From NCBI GenBank assembly GCA_947493005.1, contig CANLOY010000002.1:248001-312000 (forward strand): a DNA stretch of 64,000 bases. Reading direction: 5' to 3'. The notes beneath the pieces were generated by a model, which searched no databases, had not been told where the DNA came from, and saw only the letters and a list, made by a program, of their open reading frames with translations. This DNA is from an uncultured Roseivirga sp. (lineage in GTDB: Bacteria > Bacteroidota > Bacteroidia > Cytophagales > Cyclobacteriaceae). Within the stretch, counting starts at the first letter, position 1. Every line of letters begins with the position of its first letter. Below, piece after piece: positions 1 to 8,493 of this stretch. The position numbers were made by a program, and so were the translations under genes.

Positions 1-1
1 A

Positions 2-703
2 CTACATGCCGCTGTAGTAGAAATTAAAGCAGCGAAAGATTCTGAGGTTAAGTACTCCACAGTTCAAAACTGGTACCCTGGAGATAAAAATGGCAAAGGT
101 GGCATCTACAATTTTGTGACTAAAAGAGGAATTTGTGAGGGCGATAACTCAAAGATTTCCTGGACACAAGTAGAAACTGGTTCGGCAGTTACCTGGAAAT
201 ATCCTTCTTGTATTCTAAAGGGTGATAATTCTCAGGGTGAGTTTTATTCAGTAGCTGTCACCAATAACTACCAGCAAGCAGATACAGGAACAAAAATGAT
301 TCACATTGGAAAAAATACTAAATCCAGAATCGTTTCTAAGGGTATCTCGGCAGGCCGTTCCCAGAATAGTTACAGAGGACAAGTTCATGTAATGAAACGT
401 GCCGCTAATGCGAGAAACTTTTCACAATGTGACTCACTACTAATGGGAGACAAATGTGGCGCACACACCTTCCCCTACATTGATATAGAAAATCAATCAG
501 CACAGGTAGAACATGAAGCCACCACCTCTAAAATAGGTGAAGATCAAATCTTCTATTGCCAACAAAGAGGTATTGACGAAGAGTCTGCAGTAGCACTTAT
601 CGTCAATGGCTACGCTAAAGAAGTTTTAAATAAGCTACCGATGGAGTTTGCTGTAGAGGCACAAAAGCTTCTGGCCTTAACTCTTGAAGGATCAGTAGGA
701 TAA
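2..703 (+). CDS. sufB: SufB, Fe-S cluster scaffold (3' part, cut by window edge)
   Basis: C-terminal 233 residues of SufB, the scaffold subunit of the SufBCD complex that builds Fe-S clusters in the cytosol. The reading frame is open from base 2, so the start lies outside the window. The first visible residues ([20 protein letters not shown]) and the NWYPGD and [11 protein letters not shown] segments are typical of the SufB beta-helix core. The C-terminal part resembles SufD at 1502, as expected for paralogous partners. It is first in a collinear suf series; sufC starts 36 bp downstream. Identification is secure from sequence and operon order; only completeness is unknown. Confidence 0.97.
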   Translation, partial: LHAAVVEIKAAKDSEVKYSTVQNWYPGDKNGKGGIYNFVTKRGICEGDNSKISWTQVETGSAVTWKYPSCILKGDNSQGEFYSVAVTNNYQQADTGTKMIHIGKNTKSRIVSKGISAGRSQNSYRGQVHVMKRAANARNFSQCDSLLMGDKCGAHTFPYIDIENQSAQVEHEATTSKIGEDQIFYCQQRGIDEESAVALIVNGYAKEVLNKLPMEFAVEAQKLLALTLEGSVG

Positions 704-739
704 TCACACACCAATTTTCAAAAGATTAAAGCATAAGGA

Positions 740-1498
740 ATGTTATCGATAAAGAATTTACAAGCCAGAATTGAAGAGAAGGAGATCCTAAGAGGTATAA
801 ACCTTGAGGTTAAACCAGGCGAAGTACATGCTATCATGGGACCGAATGGTTCTGGAAAAAGTACTTTGGCCTCTGTGCTTGCGGGAAGAGAAGACTACGA
901 AGTAACTGGAGGTGATGTTGATTTTCTTGGCAATGATCTGCTTGATATGGATGCTGATGAAAGAGCAAGAGAAGGAGTCTTTTTGGCTTTCCAATATCCA
1001 GTTGAAATACCAGGTGTTAGCACAACTAACTTCATGAAAACTGCCATTAATCAGGTAAGAGAACACAGAGGAGAAAAAGCCTTGGATGCTGTTTCTTTCT
1101 TGAAGCTGATGAAGGAGAAAATGAAGCTTGTGGAGATTGATCAGTCTCTTTTAAGCAGATCTCTGAATGAAGGTTTTTCCGGAGGTGAAAAGAAGAGGAA
1201 TGAAATATTCCAAATGGCTATGTTAGAGCCGAAACTTGCTATTCTTGATGAAACGGATTCTGGACTTGATATTGATGCACTTAAAATTGTAGCAAATGGT
1301 GTTAATGCATTAAAGTCTAAAGACAATGCGACTATAGTGGTTACTCACTATCAAAGACTTTTGGATTACATTATTCCAGATTATGTTCATGTCCTTTATA
1401 AAGGCCGTATCGTAAAATCGGGAGCAAAGGATCTTGCTTTAGAACTCGAAGCAAAAGGTTACGATTGGATTAAAGAAGAAGCTGACGCAACGGTTTAA
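740..1498 (+). CDS. sufC: SufC, ABC-type ATPase of the SufBCD complex
   Basis: 252-residue cytosolic ATPase that powers conformational change of SufBCD during Fe-S cluster assembly. Walker A is GPNGSGKST near residues 34-42, the signature is FSGGEKKRNEI near 150, and Walker B is AILDETDSGLDID. The DETDSGLD form, with Thr-Asp after the Walker B Glu, is characteristic of SufC rather than transport ABC proteins. Length is standard for the family. The stop is only 3 bp before sufD, so the two are co-transcribed. Nothing in the sequence looks damaged. Confidence 0.97.
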   Translation: MLSIKNLQARIEEKEILRGINLEVKPGEVHAIMGPNGSGKSTLASVLAGREDYEVTGGDVDFLGNDLLDMDADERAREGVFLAFQYPVEIPGVSTTNFMKTAINQVREHRGEKALDAVSFLKLMKEKMKLVEIDQSLLSRSLNEGFSGGEKKRNEIFQMAMLEPKLAILDETDSGLDIDALKIVANGVNALKSKDNATIVVTHYQRLLDYIIPDYVHVLYKGRIVKSGAKDLALELEAKGYDWIKEEADATV

Positions 1499-1501
1499 GC
1501 A

Positions 1502-2824
1502 ATGAATAAGTTATCAGGCCAGTCTATACTAGATACACTTACAGGGCAATTCGAAAAATTCGAGAAAGGACTCAATGGGCAAAGCAAAACGGCTATCCAT
1601 CAAGTTCGAAAGGATGCTTTTAATCGTTTAAAAGATACTGGGTTTCCTGCACCTAAGAATGAAGAGTATAAGTTCACCAACTTGACAAAAGCACTGGAAA
1701 AGAACATTGACTTCAGCTCTACTCTTAGGAATGAACTTAGCAAGGATCAGATTGAAAGTGTCAAAATAAACAATCTCGAAGCCTATGACCTTGTATTCAT
1801 CAATGGGGAGTTTGCAGCGCAATATTCCGACAATATTCAAGAGAAAGGACTGAAAATCAGCACCTTCGAAAAAGCGATAAAAAGTGATACGGAATTAGTA
1901 ATAGAACATTTTGGTAAACAAGCCAATGTTAAAGAAGATGCTTTTGTTGCTTTAAATACAGCATTTAGTAAAAACGGTGTATTCATAAAAGTGGATGACA
2001 ATGCAGTCATTGACAAACCTATTGCGCTATATTTTATTGGTGATGGCACTTCATCGCAACCCATTTATAATGTAAGAAACCTCTTGCTGGTTGGTAAATC
2101 TGCCCAAGTAACAGTTTTAGAGAAGTTTGACACGATTGGAAACGAGAAATCTTTCACCAATGCGGTTAACGAAATTTATGTAGCACAAAATGCCAACACT
2201 CGTTATTTCAAGATAGAAAATGATACGGAGAGCTCTTATCATATTTCTAATATCAGTGTAGCTCAGGAACGAGACAGTAATTTCACAGCTAATACCATTG
2301 CCCTTGATGGAGCTATGGTTAGAAATAACCTTGATATTAAAATAAATGGAGAAGGTTGCGAAGCCTACATGAATGGTCTCTACATGTTAGGTGGTAAAAC
2401 CCATGTAGACAATCATACAGTAGTTGACCATATGATGCCTAACTCCTACTCTAACGAGTTATACAAGGGAATAATGAATGACAAGTCCAAAGGTGTTTTT
2501 AATGGAAAGATCTTTGTACGTCAGGATGCACAGAAAACAAACGCTTTTCAGTCCAATAAAAACATTTTGCTGACTAATGATGCTACGGTAAATACCAAGC
2601 CTCAATTAGAGATTTGGGCAGACGATGTAAAATGTTCACATGGGTGTACAACTGGCCAGTTAGACCAGGAAGCACTTTTCTACTTGCAGGCCAGAGGAAT
2701 TAAAAAGGAGAAGGCCAGAGCCATTTTGCTTCATGCCTTTGCAAGTGATGTTATTCAGAACTTGGCTTCGGAAGCAATTGAAGCGTATGTAGAAGAAATT
2801 CTTGCCTCACGATTAGAAGTATAA
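1502..2824 (+). CDS. sufD: SufD, SufBCD complex subunit
   Basis: 440-residue SufB paralogue that heterodimerises with SufB and takes part in iron delivery and cluster formation. Family hallmarks visible are the C-terminal KCSHGCTTGQLDQEALFYLQ run and the HVDNHTVVDH segment of the beta-helix. The C-terminal helical section (ARGIKKEKARAILLHAFASD) matches the equivalent end of SufB at 560-640. It lies between sufC and sufS with gaps of 3 bp on each side, so translation is probably coupled. Length is normal and no defects were seen. Confidence 0.96.
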   Translation: MNKLSGQSILDTLTGQFEKFEKGLNGQSKTAIHQVRKDAFNRLKDTGFPAPKNEEYKFTNLTKALEKNIDFSSTLRNELSKDQIESVKINNLEAYDLVFINGEFAAQYSDNIQEKGLKISTFEKAIKSDTELVIEHFGKQANVKEDAFVALNTAFSKNGVFIKVDDNAVIDKPIALYFIGDGTSSQPIYNVRNLLLVGKSAQVTVLEKFDTIGNEKSFTNAVNEIYVAQNANTRYFKIENDTESSYHISNISVAQERDSNFTANTIALDGAMVRNNLDIKINGEGCEAYMNGLYMLGGKTHVDNHTVVDHMMPNSYSNELYKGIMNDKSKGVFNGKIFVRQDAQKTNAFQSNKNILLTNDATVNTKPQLEIWADDVKCSHGCTTGQLDQEALFYLQARGIKKEKARAILLHAFASDVIQNLASEAIEAYVEEILASRLEV

Positions 2825-2827
2825 ATC

Positions 2828-4069
2828 ATGTCAAGTACATTGGTTGAGTATAAAATCGATATTCAAAAAATCCGAGAGGAGTTTCCTATTCTCGATCAGC
2901 AGGTAAATGGTAAGCAACTTGTTTACCTTGATAATGCAGCTACCAATCAGAAGCCCCAAAGAGTTGTTGATGCTTTGGTATATCACTATCAAAATGATAA
3001 TGCCAATATCCATAGAGGCATCCATACGCTAGCAGAGCGATCTACAACAGCATTCGAAGAAACAAGAAAGGCAATACAGGGCTTCATTAATTCAAATGAA
3101 GCAGAAGAAATCATCTTCACGAAAGGCACCTCAGAGAGTATTAATCTGGTCGCCAGTTCCTGGGGAAGAAAATTCTTAAACGCTGGTGATGAGGTGCTCA
3201 TCTCAACCATGGAACATCATTCTAACATTGTACCATGGCAAATGATTTGTGAAGAGAAGGGTGCCATTCTTAAAATAATGCCTATCAATGAGGCTGGAGA
3301 AATTGTGATAGAAGAGGTTAAGAAACTTCTTTCTGAAAAAACCAAAATGGTTGCATTCAATCATGCTTCTAATACACTTGGAACGGTTAATCCTGTTAAG
3401 CAGATCACAAAGATGGCTCATGCTGTTGGTGCAAAAGTTTTAGTTGATGGTGCTCAGTCAACTTCCCATCTAGAAGTTGATGTTAAGGATCTTAATGTCG
3501 ACTTTTTCGCTTTCTCCGCACACAAAATGTACGGACCAACAGGTCTTGGTGTGCTATATGGGAAAAGAGACATACTTGAGAAAATGCCTCCATACCAAGG
3601 TGGAGGTGAAATGATCAAAGATGTTTCTTTTGAAGGAACCACTTACAATGATATTCCATATAAGTTTGAAGCTGGTACTCCAGATATTGCAAATGTAATC
3701 GCTTTCAAAAAGGCCATTGAGTTTATTGAAGAACTGGGAAAAGACAATATTGCCGCTTACGAGCATGAATTATTGATCTATGCTACAGAAAAACTAGCAG
3801 CTATTGAAGAAGTGAAAATAGTTGGAACAGCTAAAGACAAAGTCAGCGTAATCTCGTTTACTGTAGAGGGAGTACATCACTTCGATTTGGGAATGTGGTT
3901 AGATGCCAAGGGCATTGCTGTTAGAACAGGTCATCACTGTACACAACCTTTAATGGAGCATTTTTGTATTGAAGGTACTGCCAGAGCTTCATTCTCTGTT
4001 TATAATACGCATGAAGAAATTGATGCTTTTGTGAAAGCTTTAAAAGACATCATTAGCAAATTCAAATAA
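2828..4069 (+). CDS. sufS: SufS, PLP-dependent cysteine desulfurase
   Basis: 413-residue class V aminotransferase-fold enzyme that takes sulfur from cysteine as a persulfide for SufE and SufBCD. The PLP lysine lies in SAHKMYGPTGLGVLYG, and the catalytic cysteine is in RTGHHCTQPLMEHF near residue 364. The early YLDNAATNQKP and THEMHHSNI-like (STMEHHSNIVPWQ) motifs are group II cysteine desulfurase hallmarks. SufE follows after 6 bp, the expected sulfur acceptor. Start is the ATG 3 bp after the sufD stop. The operon order SufD-SufS-SufE supports SufS over IscS. Confidence 0.96.
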   Translation: MSSTLVEYKIDIQKIREEFPILDQQVNGKQLVYLDNAATNQKPQRVVDALVYHYQNDNANIHRGIHTLAERSTTAFEETRKAIQGFINSNEAEEIIFTKGTSESINLVASSWGRKFLNAGDEVLISTMEHHSNIVPWQMICEEKGAILKIMPINEAGEIVIEEVKKLLSEKTKMVAFNHASNTLGTVNPVKQITKMAHAVGAKVLVDGAQSTSHLEVDVKDLNVDFFAFSAHKMYGPTGLGVLYGKRDILEKMPPYQGGGEMIKDVSFEGTTYNDIPYKFEAGTPDIANVIAFKKAIEFIEELGKDNIAAYEHELLIYATEKLAAIEEVKIVGTAKDKVSVISFTVEGVHHFDLGMWLDAKGIAVRTGHHCTQPLMEHFCIEGTARASFSVYNTHEEIDAFVKALKDIISKFK

Positions 4070-4075
4070 TTGGAT

Positions 4076-4510
4076 ATGAGCCAATCCGTTGTAGAAATAC
4101 AAAATGAAATCATTGAAGAATTTTCCATGTTAGATGGTAACATGGAAATGACCATTGAGTATATAATGGAACTTGGCCAGCAACTTCCCGAAATGGAAGA
4201 AAGCGAAAAGACTGAAGAAAATATTGTTAAAGGTTGCCAATCAAAAGTATGGCTCGGTGCAACATTAGAAGATGATAAAATTCAATTTGTTGCCGATAGT
4301 AATACTGCAATCACTAAAGGGCTGGTGAGTCTTCTGGTAAGAATTTTATCAGGAAGAGCACCTCAGGAAATAGTTGACTCTGACTTGTTCTTTGTCGACA
4401 AAGTAGGCTTAAACAGGTTCATTGGCACCCAAAGATCAAACGGTCTAGGCGCCATGATGAAACAAATGAAAATTTATGGATTGGCGTTTTCAACTAAAGT
4501 TGAGAACTAA
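4076..4510 (+). CDS. sufE: SufE, sulfur acceptor for SufS
   Basis: 144-residue protein that accepts persulfide sulfur from SufS and passes it to SufBCD. The acceptor cysteine is in KGCQSKVWLGA near residue 48. An upstream in-frame TTG at 4070 is possible, but the ATG at 4076 gives the usual MSQS-type N-terminus and is preferred. The gene sits 6 bp after sufS. Length is typical of SufE. The next gene, sufT, starts 31 bp downstream. Confidence 0.95.
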   Translation: MSQSVVEIQNEIIEEFSMLDGNMEMTIEYIMELGQQLPEMEESEKTEENIVKGCQSKVWLGATLEDDKIQFVADSNTAITKGLVSLLVRILSGRAPQEIVDSDLFFVDKVGLNRFIGTQRSNGLGAMMKQMKIYGLAFSTKVEN

Positions 4511-4541
4511 AATACCAACAAAACAAAAAATTTTCGATTCA

Positions 4542-4862
4542 ATGAGTGAAGGTATTAAGGAAAATTTGAGAGATGAGGTTGTAGCGGCAATCAAAACAGT
4601 CTACGACCCTGAAATCCCAGTTGACATCTATGAATTAGGGTTGATATATGAGATCAATGTCTTTCCGGTCAACAATGTATATGTCTTGATGACATTAACA
4701 TCTCCATCTTGCCCGGCTGCTGAAGTTATCCCTGAGGAAACCAAACAGGCAATCAAGAAAATAGAAGGCATTGGTGAAGTAGAAATTGAACTGACATTTG
4801 ACCCTCCATATACGCAAGAGATGATGTCTGAAGAAGCTCAGCTAGAGTTAGGCTTCATGTAA
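4542..4862 (+). CDS. sufT: SufT-like DUF59/MIP18 family Fe-S maturation factor
   Basis: 106-residue DUF59 domain protein. The motif [17 protein letters not shown] and the segment [15 protein letters not shown], carrying the conserved Cys, define the family; the end [21 protein letters not shown] is typical of SufT. The family assists Fe-S transfer or maturation, and its place in a suf operon supports this role. The frame extends back to 4476, overlapping sufE, but the ATG at 4542 gives the family's normal length and N-terminus, so it is chosen. Confidence 0.92.
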   Translation: MSEGIKENLRDEVVAAIKTVYDPEIPVDIYELGLIYEINVFPVNNVYVLMTLTSPSCPAAEVIPEETKQAIKKIEGIGEVEIELTFDPPYTQEMMSEEAQLELGFM

Positions 4863-4891
4863 ACGAACAAAAAACGAAAACAGTAATAAAT

Positions 4892-5308
4892 ATGTATCCA
4901 GAACATTTATTAGTCCCATTCAGACAAGAATTGACTGAAGCTGGGTTTACAGAATTAAAAACGGCTGAAGCTGTTGAAGAACATTTTACCAACAGCAAGG
5001 GCACTTCTTTGGTGGTCATCAACTCAGTTTGCGGGTGTGCAGCTGGAACAGCCAGACCTGGTGTTAAAATGGCTTTAAAGCTTTCAGACAAAGCTCCGAA
5101 CCATTTGACAACCGTTTTTGCTGGTGGAGATATAGAAGCAACAGCCAAGGTTAGAGAGTTCCATCTCCCCTTTCCTCCTTCTTCACCTTCAGTAGCACTG
5201 TTTAAAGATGGAGAGTTGGTTCATTTTGTAGAAAGACACCATATAGAAGGTAGATCCGCAGAGGTTATCGGGAATCATCTTGCAGATGTTTTTGAGGAAC
5301 ATTGCTAA
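4892..5308 (+). CDS. BrxA/BrxB-type bacilliredoxin (YphP/YqiW family)
   Basis: 138-residue thioredoxin-fold protein of the YphP/YqiW (DUF1094) family. The hallmark CGC redox motif is visible in [15 protein letters not shown] near residues 50-52. In Firmicutes the family removes bacillithiol from protein thiols. In Bacteroidota a homologue at the end of the suf operon is common, so a role in thiol repair around Fe-S assembly is a reasonable inference. It is the last gene before the terminator at 5347. Family assignment is firm; the physiological thiol partner is not shown by sequence. Confidence 0.9.
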   Translation: MYPEHLLVPFRQELTEAGFTELKTAEAVEEHFTNSKGTSLVVINSVCGCAAGTARPGVKMALKLSDKAPNHLTTVFAGGDIEATAKVREFHLPFPPSSPSVALFKDGELVHFVERHHIEGRSAEVIGNHLADVFEEHC

Positions 5309-5346
5309 TCTCTAACCAACACGGTATTTTTTCCATATTGATATTG

Positions 5347-5380
5347 AATAGGTTGCCCTAAAAAGCAACCTATTTTTATT
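5347..5380 (+). terminator. Rho-independent terminator of the suf operon
   Basis: Perfect 10-bp inverted repeat, AATAGGTTGC at 5347-5356 and GCAACCTATT at 5365-5374, with an 8-nt loop and a T-rich tail. It starts 39 bp after the stop of the last suf operon gene. Confidence 0.9.
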
Positions 5381-5521
5381 TTGTTAATTAAACAAACAGC
5401 AGAATAAAATTCTTTTACCCCAAGAGATTATTTATAAACCACTGCTTTTGTTTTTCACACCTGACAAACGGTTATTCACACACAATTCAAGTGGTTTATC
5501 ATTTAAAGGTAGATATACCGA

Positions 5522-5553
5522 CTTGCTTAGTTCAACTATGTACCTTATTATTG
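5522..5553 (+). promoter_or_regulatory. Bacteroidota-type promoter of small RNA copy 1
   Basis: A CTTG element at 5522-5525 (consensus -33 TTTG) is followed, 20 nt later, by TATTATTG at 5546-5553 (consensus -7 TAnnTTTG). Copy 2 keeps the same two boxes with exactly the same 20-nt spacing, although surrounding bases differ. This is the main evidence that the boxes are real. Confidence 0.6.
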
Positions 5554-5558
5554 TTATG

Positions 5559-5630
5559 CCCTAAACATCTGAGATTACTCAACTCAGTAAAATTAAAAGG
5601 AGCTACCTGAATGGGTAGCTCCTTTTTTTA
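5559..5630 (+). ncRNA. Putative small RNA, copy 1 of a tandem pair
   Basis: Predicted transcript of about 70 nt. It begins near CCCTAAAC, just after the promoter, and carries a CTGAG/CTCAG hairpin (5569-5573 with 5583-5587), an AGTAAAA-type linker and a strong terminator stem (5597-5607 with 5614-5624) followed by seven T. The 22 nt at 5559-5580 are identical to 5965-5986 in copy 2, while the terminator stems differ in sequence but not in position. That pattern of a conserved 5' part, conserved linker and freely changing terminator is what a structured or antisense-acting RNA would show. I do not recognise it as a named family; a 6S-like RNA cannot be excluded. It has no plausible reading frame. 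Confidence 0.55.
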
Positions 5631-5927
5631 TCCTGAAGATAATAAAAGCTGATTTCACCATGAAAAATAATTAAAGACAATCAAGTTACATTCTTTCAAA
5701 ACACTCCTCATATCACTTCATGGTTTATACTAATAATAGGCTCTACCTCCAGCGGAATCGCTAACATAGACTTATCAAAATTTAATAAAGTCAAACACTT
5801 ATAAATCAAAATTTAATACTGAATATTTCTCCAAACTTTGTGCACCGAAATTCATGTCGTTCACATACCAAATCAGGTCATTAACAATCATTTCGCGCTA
5901 TTTATCATTTTAACAGGATGGCCGTTG

Positions 5928-5959
5928 CTTGTTTAGTTCAATTTAGATGTATATACTTG
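5928..5959 (+). promoter_or_regulatory. Bacteroidota-type promoter of small RNA copy 2
   Basis: CTTG at 5928-5931 and TATACTTG at 5952-5959 are separated by 20 nt, matching the TTTG / TAnnTTTG consensus with one mismatch in each box. Position relative to the conserved RNA core is the same as in copy 1. Confidence 0.6.
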
Positions 5960-5964
5960 TAATA

Positions 5965-6040
5965 CCCTAAACATCTGAGATTACTCGGACACTCAGTAAA
6001 AGTAAAAGAGGGTCTTCATTAGCTTGAGGGCCCTCTTTTT
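5965..6040 (+). ncRNA. Putative small RNA, copy 2 of a tandem pair
   Basis: Second copy of the unit at 5559, offset by 406 bp. It has the identical 22-nt core at 5965-5986, the CTGAG/CTCAG hairpin (5975-5979 with 5992-5996, a loop 3 nt longer than in copy 1), the same AGTAAAA linker, and a different terminator stem (AAAGAGGG near 6005-6012 with CCCTCTTT at 6031-6038) ending in a T-run. The upstream TTTATCATTT block at 5901 is at the same distance from the promoter as in copy 1. The two copies therefore look like an old tandem duplication in which promoter and RNA core are kept. Confidence 0.55.
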
Positions 6041-6073
6041 ATTTCCAAACAATAATATTTCTATACAATAAAA

Positions 6074-6096
6074 AAGGGTACTCCAAGAGCACCCTT
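6074..6096 (-). terminator. Terminator of the minus-strand gene at 6121
   Basis: Stem AAGGGTACTC (6074-6083) with GAGCACCCTT (6087-6096), one mismatch and a 3-nt loop. On the minus strand the stem is followed by a run of T (complement of the A-run at 6069-6075). It lies 25 bp beyond the stop of the gene it would end. Confidence 0.75.
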
Positions 6097-6120
6097 AAGA
6101 ATTAATATTTAAGGCTTAAA

Positions 6121-6519
6121 TCAGATATCCAATCTGTAGTATTTAGTATTATCATATTCAGTAAGAAAGTCACTTGCGTTCAATAACTTTCTTAAATGCT
6201 TGTTTTTGGACTGTTGTAGTTTTCTAATTGGAGCTTCTAGCAACAATTCATCATTGCTATCATAAACTTTGATTATTTGAAGTGGCTTAACTTCTTCAAA
6301 CATTCCTTCTTCATCAAAAACCAACTTGGGCTCATATGTATCAATCTCAAGTTCTTCTTTTATAACCGATATAAGCTCCTTTGCTTCTTTTTCTGTCAAC
6401 CTTGCCTTTTCCTCTATTGGGTTAGCAAGTACCATTGTGCTTATTCCTACCAAGATACCGATCACTAAAACGAATCGTCTTTTCAAGGTACTTAAGTTGT
6501 TTAATGCTATTGAGTTCAT
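6121..6519 (-). CDS. Small exported protein of unknown function
   Basis: 132 residues from the ATG at 6519, preceded by an AAAAGG ribosome site. The frame continues 22 codons upstream, but this start places a normal signal peptide at the N-terminus: a basic STLKRR segment, a hydrophobic stretch and cleavage near STMVLANP. The mature part is charged, with a helical ARLTEKEAKELISVIKEEL segment, and ends in YDNTKYYRLDI. I recognise no domain. It has its own terminator and is divergent from the lipoprotein at 6883, so it is probably a single-gene unit acting in the periplasm or outside. Confidence 0.65.
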   Translation of the reverse strand: MNSIALNNLSTLKRRFVLVIGILVGISTMVLANPIEEKARLTEKEAKELISVIKEELEIDTYEPKLVFDEEGMFEEVKPLQIIKVYDSNDELLLEAPIRKLQQSKNKHLRKLLNASDFLTEYDNTKYYRLDI

Positions 6520-6882
6520 GACCTTTTGTTGTTTTATTTTGAGTTTCGATCTTTTTGTTGCCGACCAAAGCAACAGACCTGACATTCTTTATCCAAGCGC
6601 TGTGCCATAATTCATAAATACTTGATTAACAGATATTTATATTCATGTCATGATTTTACAATCTTGTAAAACGTACATTTTTGAACACTTATTAACCATT
6701 TTTGACACACTATAACATTTTTTGAAAAGAACCGTTGCAACCCTCTGTACATGTCTTTTCTGACTAAGAATCTATCTCTTACTCCCTCTATTTTTAATCC
6801 ATTCCTTCTAAGAGACAAAGAGTTACGTTTTGATCTTTTAGGTTTTTTTTCAAAATTTATCTCAATCTTCGATCAGATAAAT
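6520..6882. other. Divergent intergenic region
   Basis: 363 bp between two divergently transcribed exported-protein genes. It is AT-rich with several TTTTTG tracts (near 6676, 6704 and 6719) that could serve as -33 boxes, but no pair with a clean TAnnTTTG element at the proper spacing was found. Open frames reaching into it are upstream extensions without a signal peptide and are not counted as genes. Confidence 0.5.
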
Positions 6883-8436
6883 ATGAAAATCGCTAAACAC
6901 TTTTTTACTTTTCTTTTGTTAGCTCTGTTATTTTTTTCGGGCTGTAAAGGAGATGACACACCAATTGAGATTACTATTTCTGACATAACCGTCACTATGG
7001 ATGAAAATCCCACAAACGCACAAACTGTTATCTCAATAAATGCAAGTGTGACCTCAGGACAGATTTCTTTTAGCATAAAATCTCAAACTCCAACAGGTGC
7101 TTTCTCTGTTGATTCATCTACTGGTCAGCTAACTGTTGCCGACCCCAGTTTGTTTGACTTTGAGACTAATCCGACTCTTACCTTAGTAGTTACGGCAACC
7201 AGTGGTGCTATTTCAAAAGATGCCACCATAACTGTTAGCCTCAATAATGTTCTGGAAACTGTCACAACAAGTGATGAAACCGTTACGATTGACGAAAACC
7301 CAGCTCAGGACTTTCAGATAACAACCGTTTCAGGCACTACTGACTTGGGTTCAGTCAGTTTTTCCCTAGTCAATGAAAGCGTTTCAGGTGCATTTTCGAT
7401 TAATCAGAGCAGTGGTGCTCTGACTGTAGCCAACGCATCTCTATTCGACTTTGAAGTCAATCCAAGCCTTACAGCAACGGTTAATGTTACAAATGCGTCA
7501 ATAACCCAAACAGCAATTATAACTGTTAACTTGAACGATATTTTTGAAGTTGCCTGGACACAAGCAACAGGTAATGCAGCTTTTGGCGCCAGGTATGATC
7601 ACCGGATTGTATCCTTTAATGGTAAATTATGGGCAATAGGAGGCATCGTTAACATTACCAGACAGAATGACGTTTGGTCTAGCACTGATGGTATTACCTG
7701 GACTAAAGAAACCACTGTTGGAAATATATTCTCTCCAAGAAATGGTCATCAGTTGATCGTTTTCAATAATAAAATGTGGTTAATAGGCGGTTTTACTGCC
7801 AATGGACGAAGTAATGAGATTTGGTCTAGTGCAGATGGTATCAATTGGACTTTGGAAAACATAAGCGGATCCGTTTTCTCAGCAAGAGCCGATCATTCAG
7901 CCGTAGTATACGACAATAAAATCTGGGTGATTGGGGGTAGTGATGGAAACTTCCAAAATGATGTTTGGAATAGTGCAGATGGTACCAACTGGAACAATGT
8001 AACTACGGCAGGAACAATATTCTCCAAACGTTTAGGACACACCATCACCAACTTTGGAGGAAAACTGGTGTTGATAGGAGGTTCAGATTTAGATGGTCAA
8101 AATCTTCAGAGATACCGTAATGACATATGGACCAGTACCGATGGTGTGAACTGGACTGAAGTTACCGTTTCTGGAAACCTATTCGCAGAAAGATGGATTC
8201 ATGAAACGATTGAATTTGACGGAAAGCTTTGGGTTATTGGTGGAGATGACTCAAGTGGAAACAGGTTTAATGATGTATGGATATCCGATGATGCAATTAG
8301 TTGGACACAAATAAATTCCAATGCACCCTTTGCTGTTAGAGATAGCCCTGCCCTTTTTATTCACAATAATAAGCTATGGATAAGTGGAGGGAGCAATAAT
8401 GACGGGATACTTCCAGGTATTTGGAGAACCAATTAA
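6883..8436 (+). CDS. Lipoprotein with cadherin-like repeats and a kelch propeller
   Basis: 517 residues from the ATG at 6883, chosen because it puts a lipoprotein signal at the N-terminus with lipobox FFSGC (Cys21); a longer frame from 6751 would bury it. Residues about 30-220 hold two tandem cadherin-like repeats, each with an MDENP/IDENP start and a GAFS(V/I)..SSGxLTVA..SLFDFE core. Residues about 225-517 carry six kelch-like blades of the form ARxDHxxVxFNGKLWVIGG followed by NDVWSSxDGxxWT. The kelch part is a predicted six-bladed propeller. The protein should be anchored to the outer or inner membrane; ligand or glycan binding is likely, but no catalytic residues are visible. Confidence 0.8.
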   Translation: MKIAKHFFTFLLLALLFFSGCKGDDTPIEITISDITVTMDENPTNAQTVISINASVTSGQISFSIKSQTPTGAFSVDSSTGQLTVADPSLFDFETNPTLTLVVTATSGAISKDATITVSLNNVLETVTTSDETVTIDENPAQDFQITTVSGTTDLGSVSFSLVNESVSGAFSINQSSGALTVANASLFDFEVNPSLTATVNVTNASITQTAIITVNLNDIFEVAWTQATGNAAFGARYDHRIVSFNGKLWAIGGIVNITRQNDVWSSTDGITWTKETTVGNIFSPRNGHQLIVFNNKMWLIGGFTANGRSNEIWSSADGINWTLENISGSVFSARADHSAVVYDNKIWVIGGSDGNFQNDVWNSADGTNWNNVTTAGTIFSKRLGHTITNFGGKLVLIGGSDLDGQNLQRYRNDIWTSTDGVNWTEVTVSGNLFAERWIHETIEFDGKLWVIGGDDSSGNRFNDVWISDDAISWTQINSNAPFAVRDSPALFIHNNKLWISGGSNNDGILPGIWRTN

Positions 8437-8459
8437 GAAACGTTGCATTTACATGAGAT

Positions 8460-8493
8460 AATAAAGAGGTAGGTCTCTCTCTACCTCTTTATT
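8460..8493. terminator. Bidirectional terminator between convergent genes
   Basis: Perfect 13-bp inverted repeat, AATAAAGAGGTAG at 8460-8472 and CTACCTCTTTATT at 8481-8493, with an 8-nt loop. The right arm contains the stop codon and last codons of the minus-strand gene ending at 8481, so the hairpin overlaps coding sequence. It would serve both convergent genes. Confidence 0.8.

Larger units (their letters stand above)
5309..6073. other. Intergenic region holding two tandem small-RNA-like units
   Basis: About 0.8 kb with no credible protein-coding gene. It contains the suf terminator (5347-5380) and two homologous units of about 160 bp, at roughly 5470-5630 and 5876-6040, offset by 406 bp. 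Each unit has a Bacteroidota promoter, a conserved 22-nt core and an intrinsic terminator. The spacer 5631-5875 shows nothing recognisable. Confidence 0.75.

Noticed and set aside
5569-5587. CTGAG motif resembling the start of a thiamine pyrophosphate riboswitch
   Set aside because: The rest of the TPP consensus (the ACC and TGAACCTGATC parts) is missing, no thiamine gene follows, and the unit ends in a terminator with no gene directly downstream.
6751-6882. N-terminal extension of the kelch lipoprotein
   Set aside because: It would put 44 residues before a perfect lipoprotein signal and lipobox; the ATG at 6883 explains the protein better.
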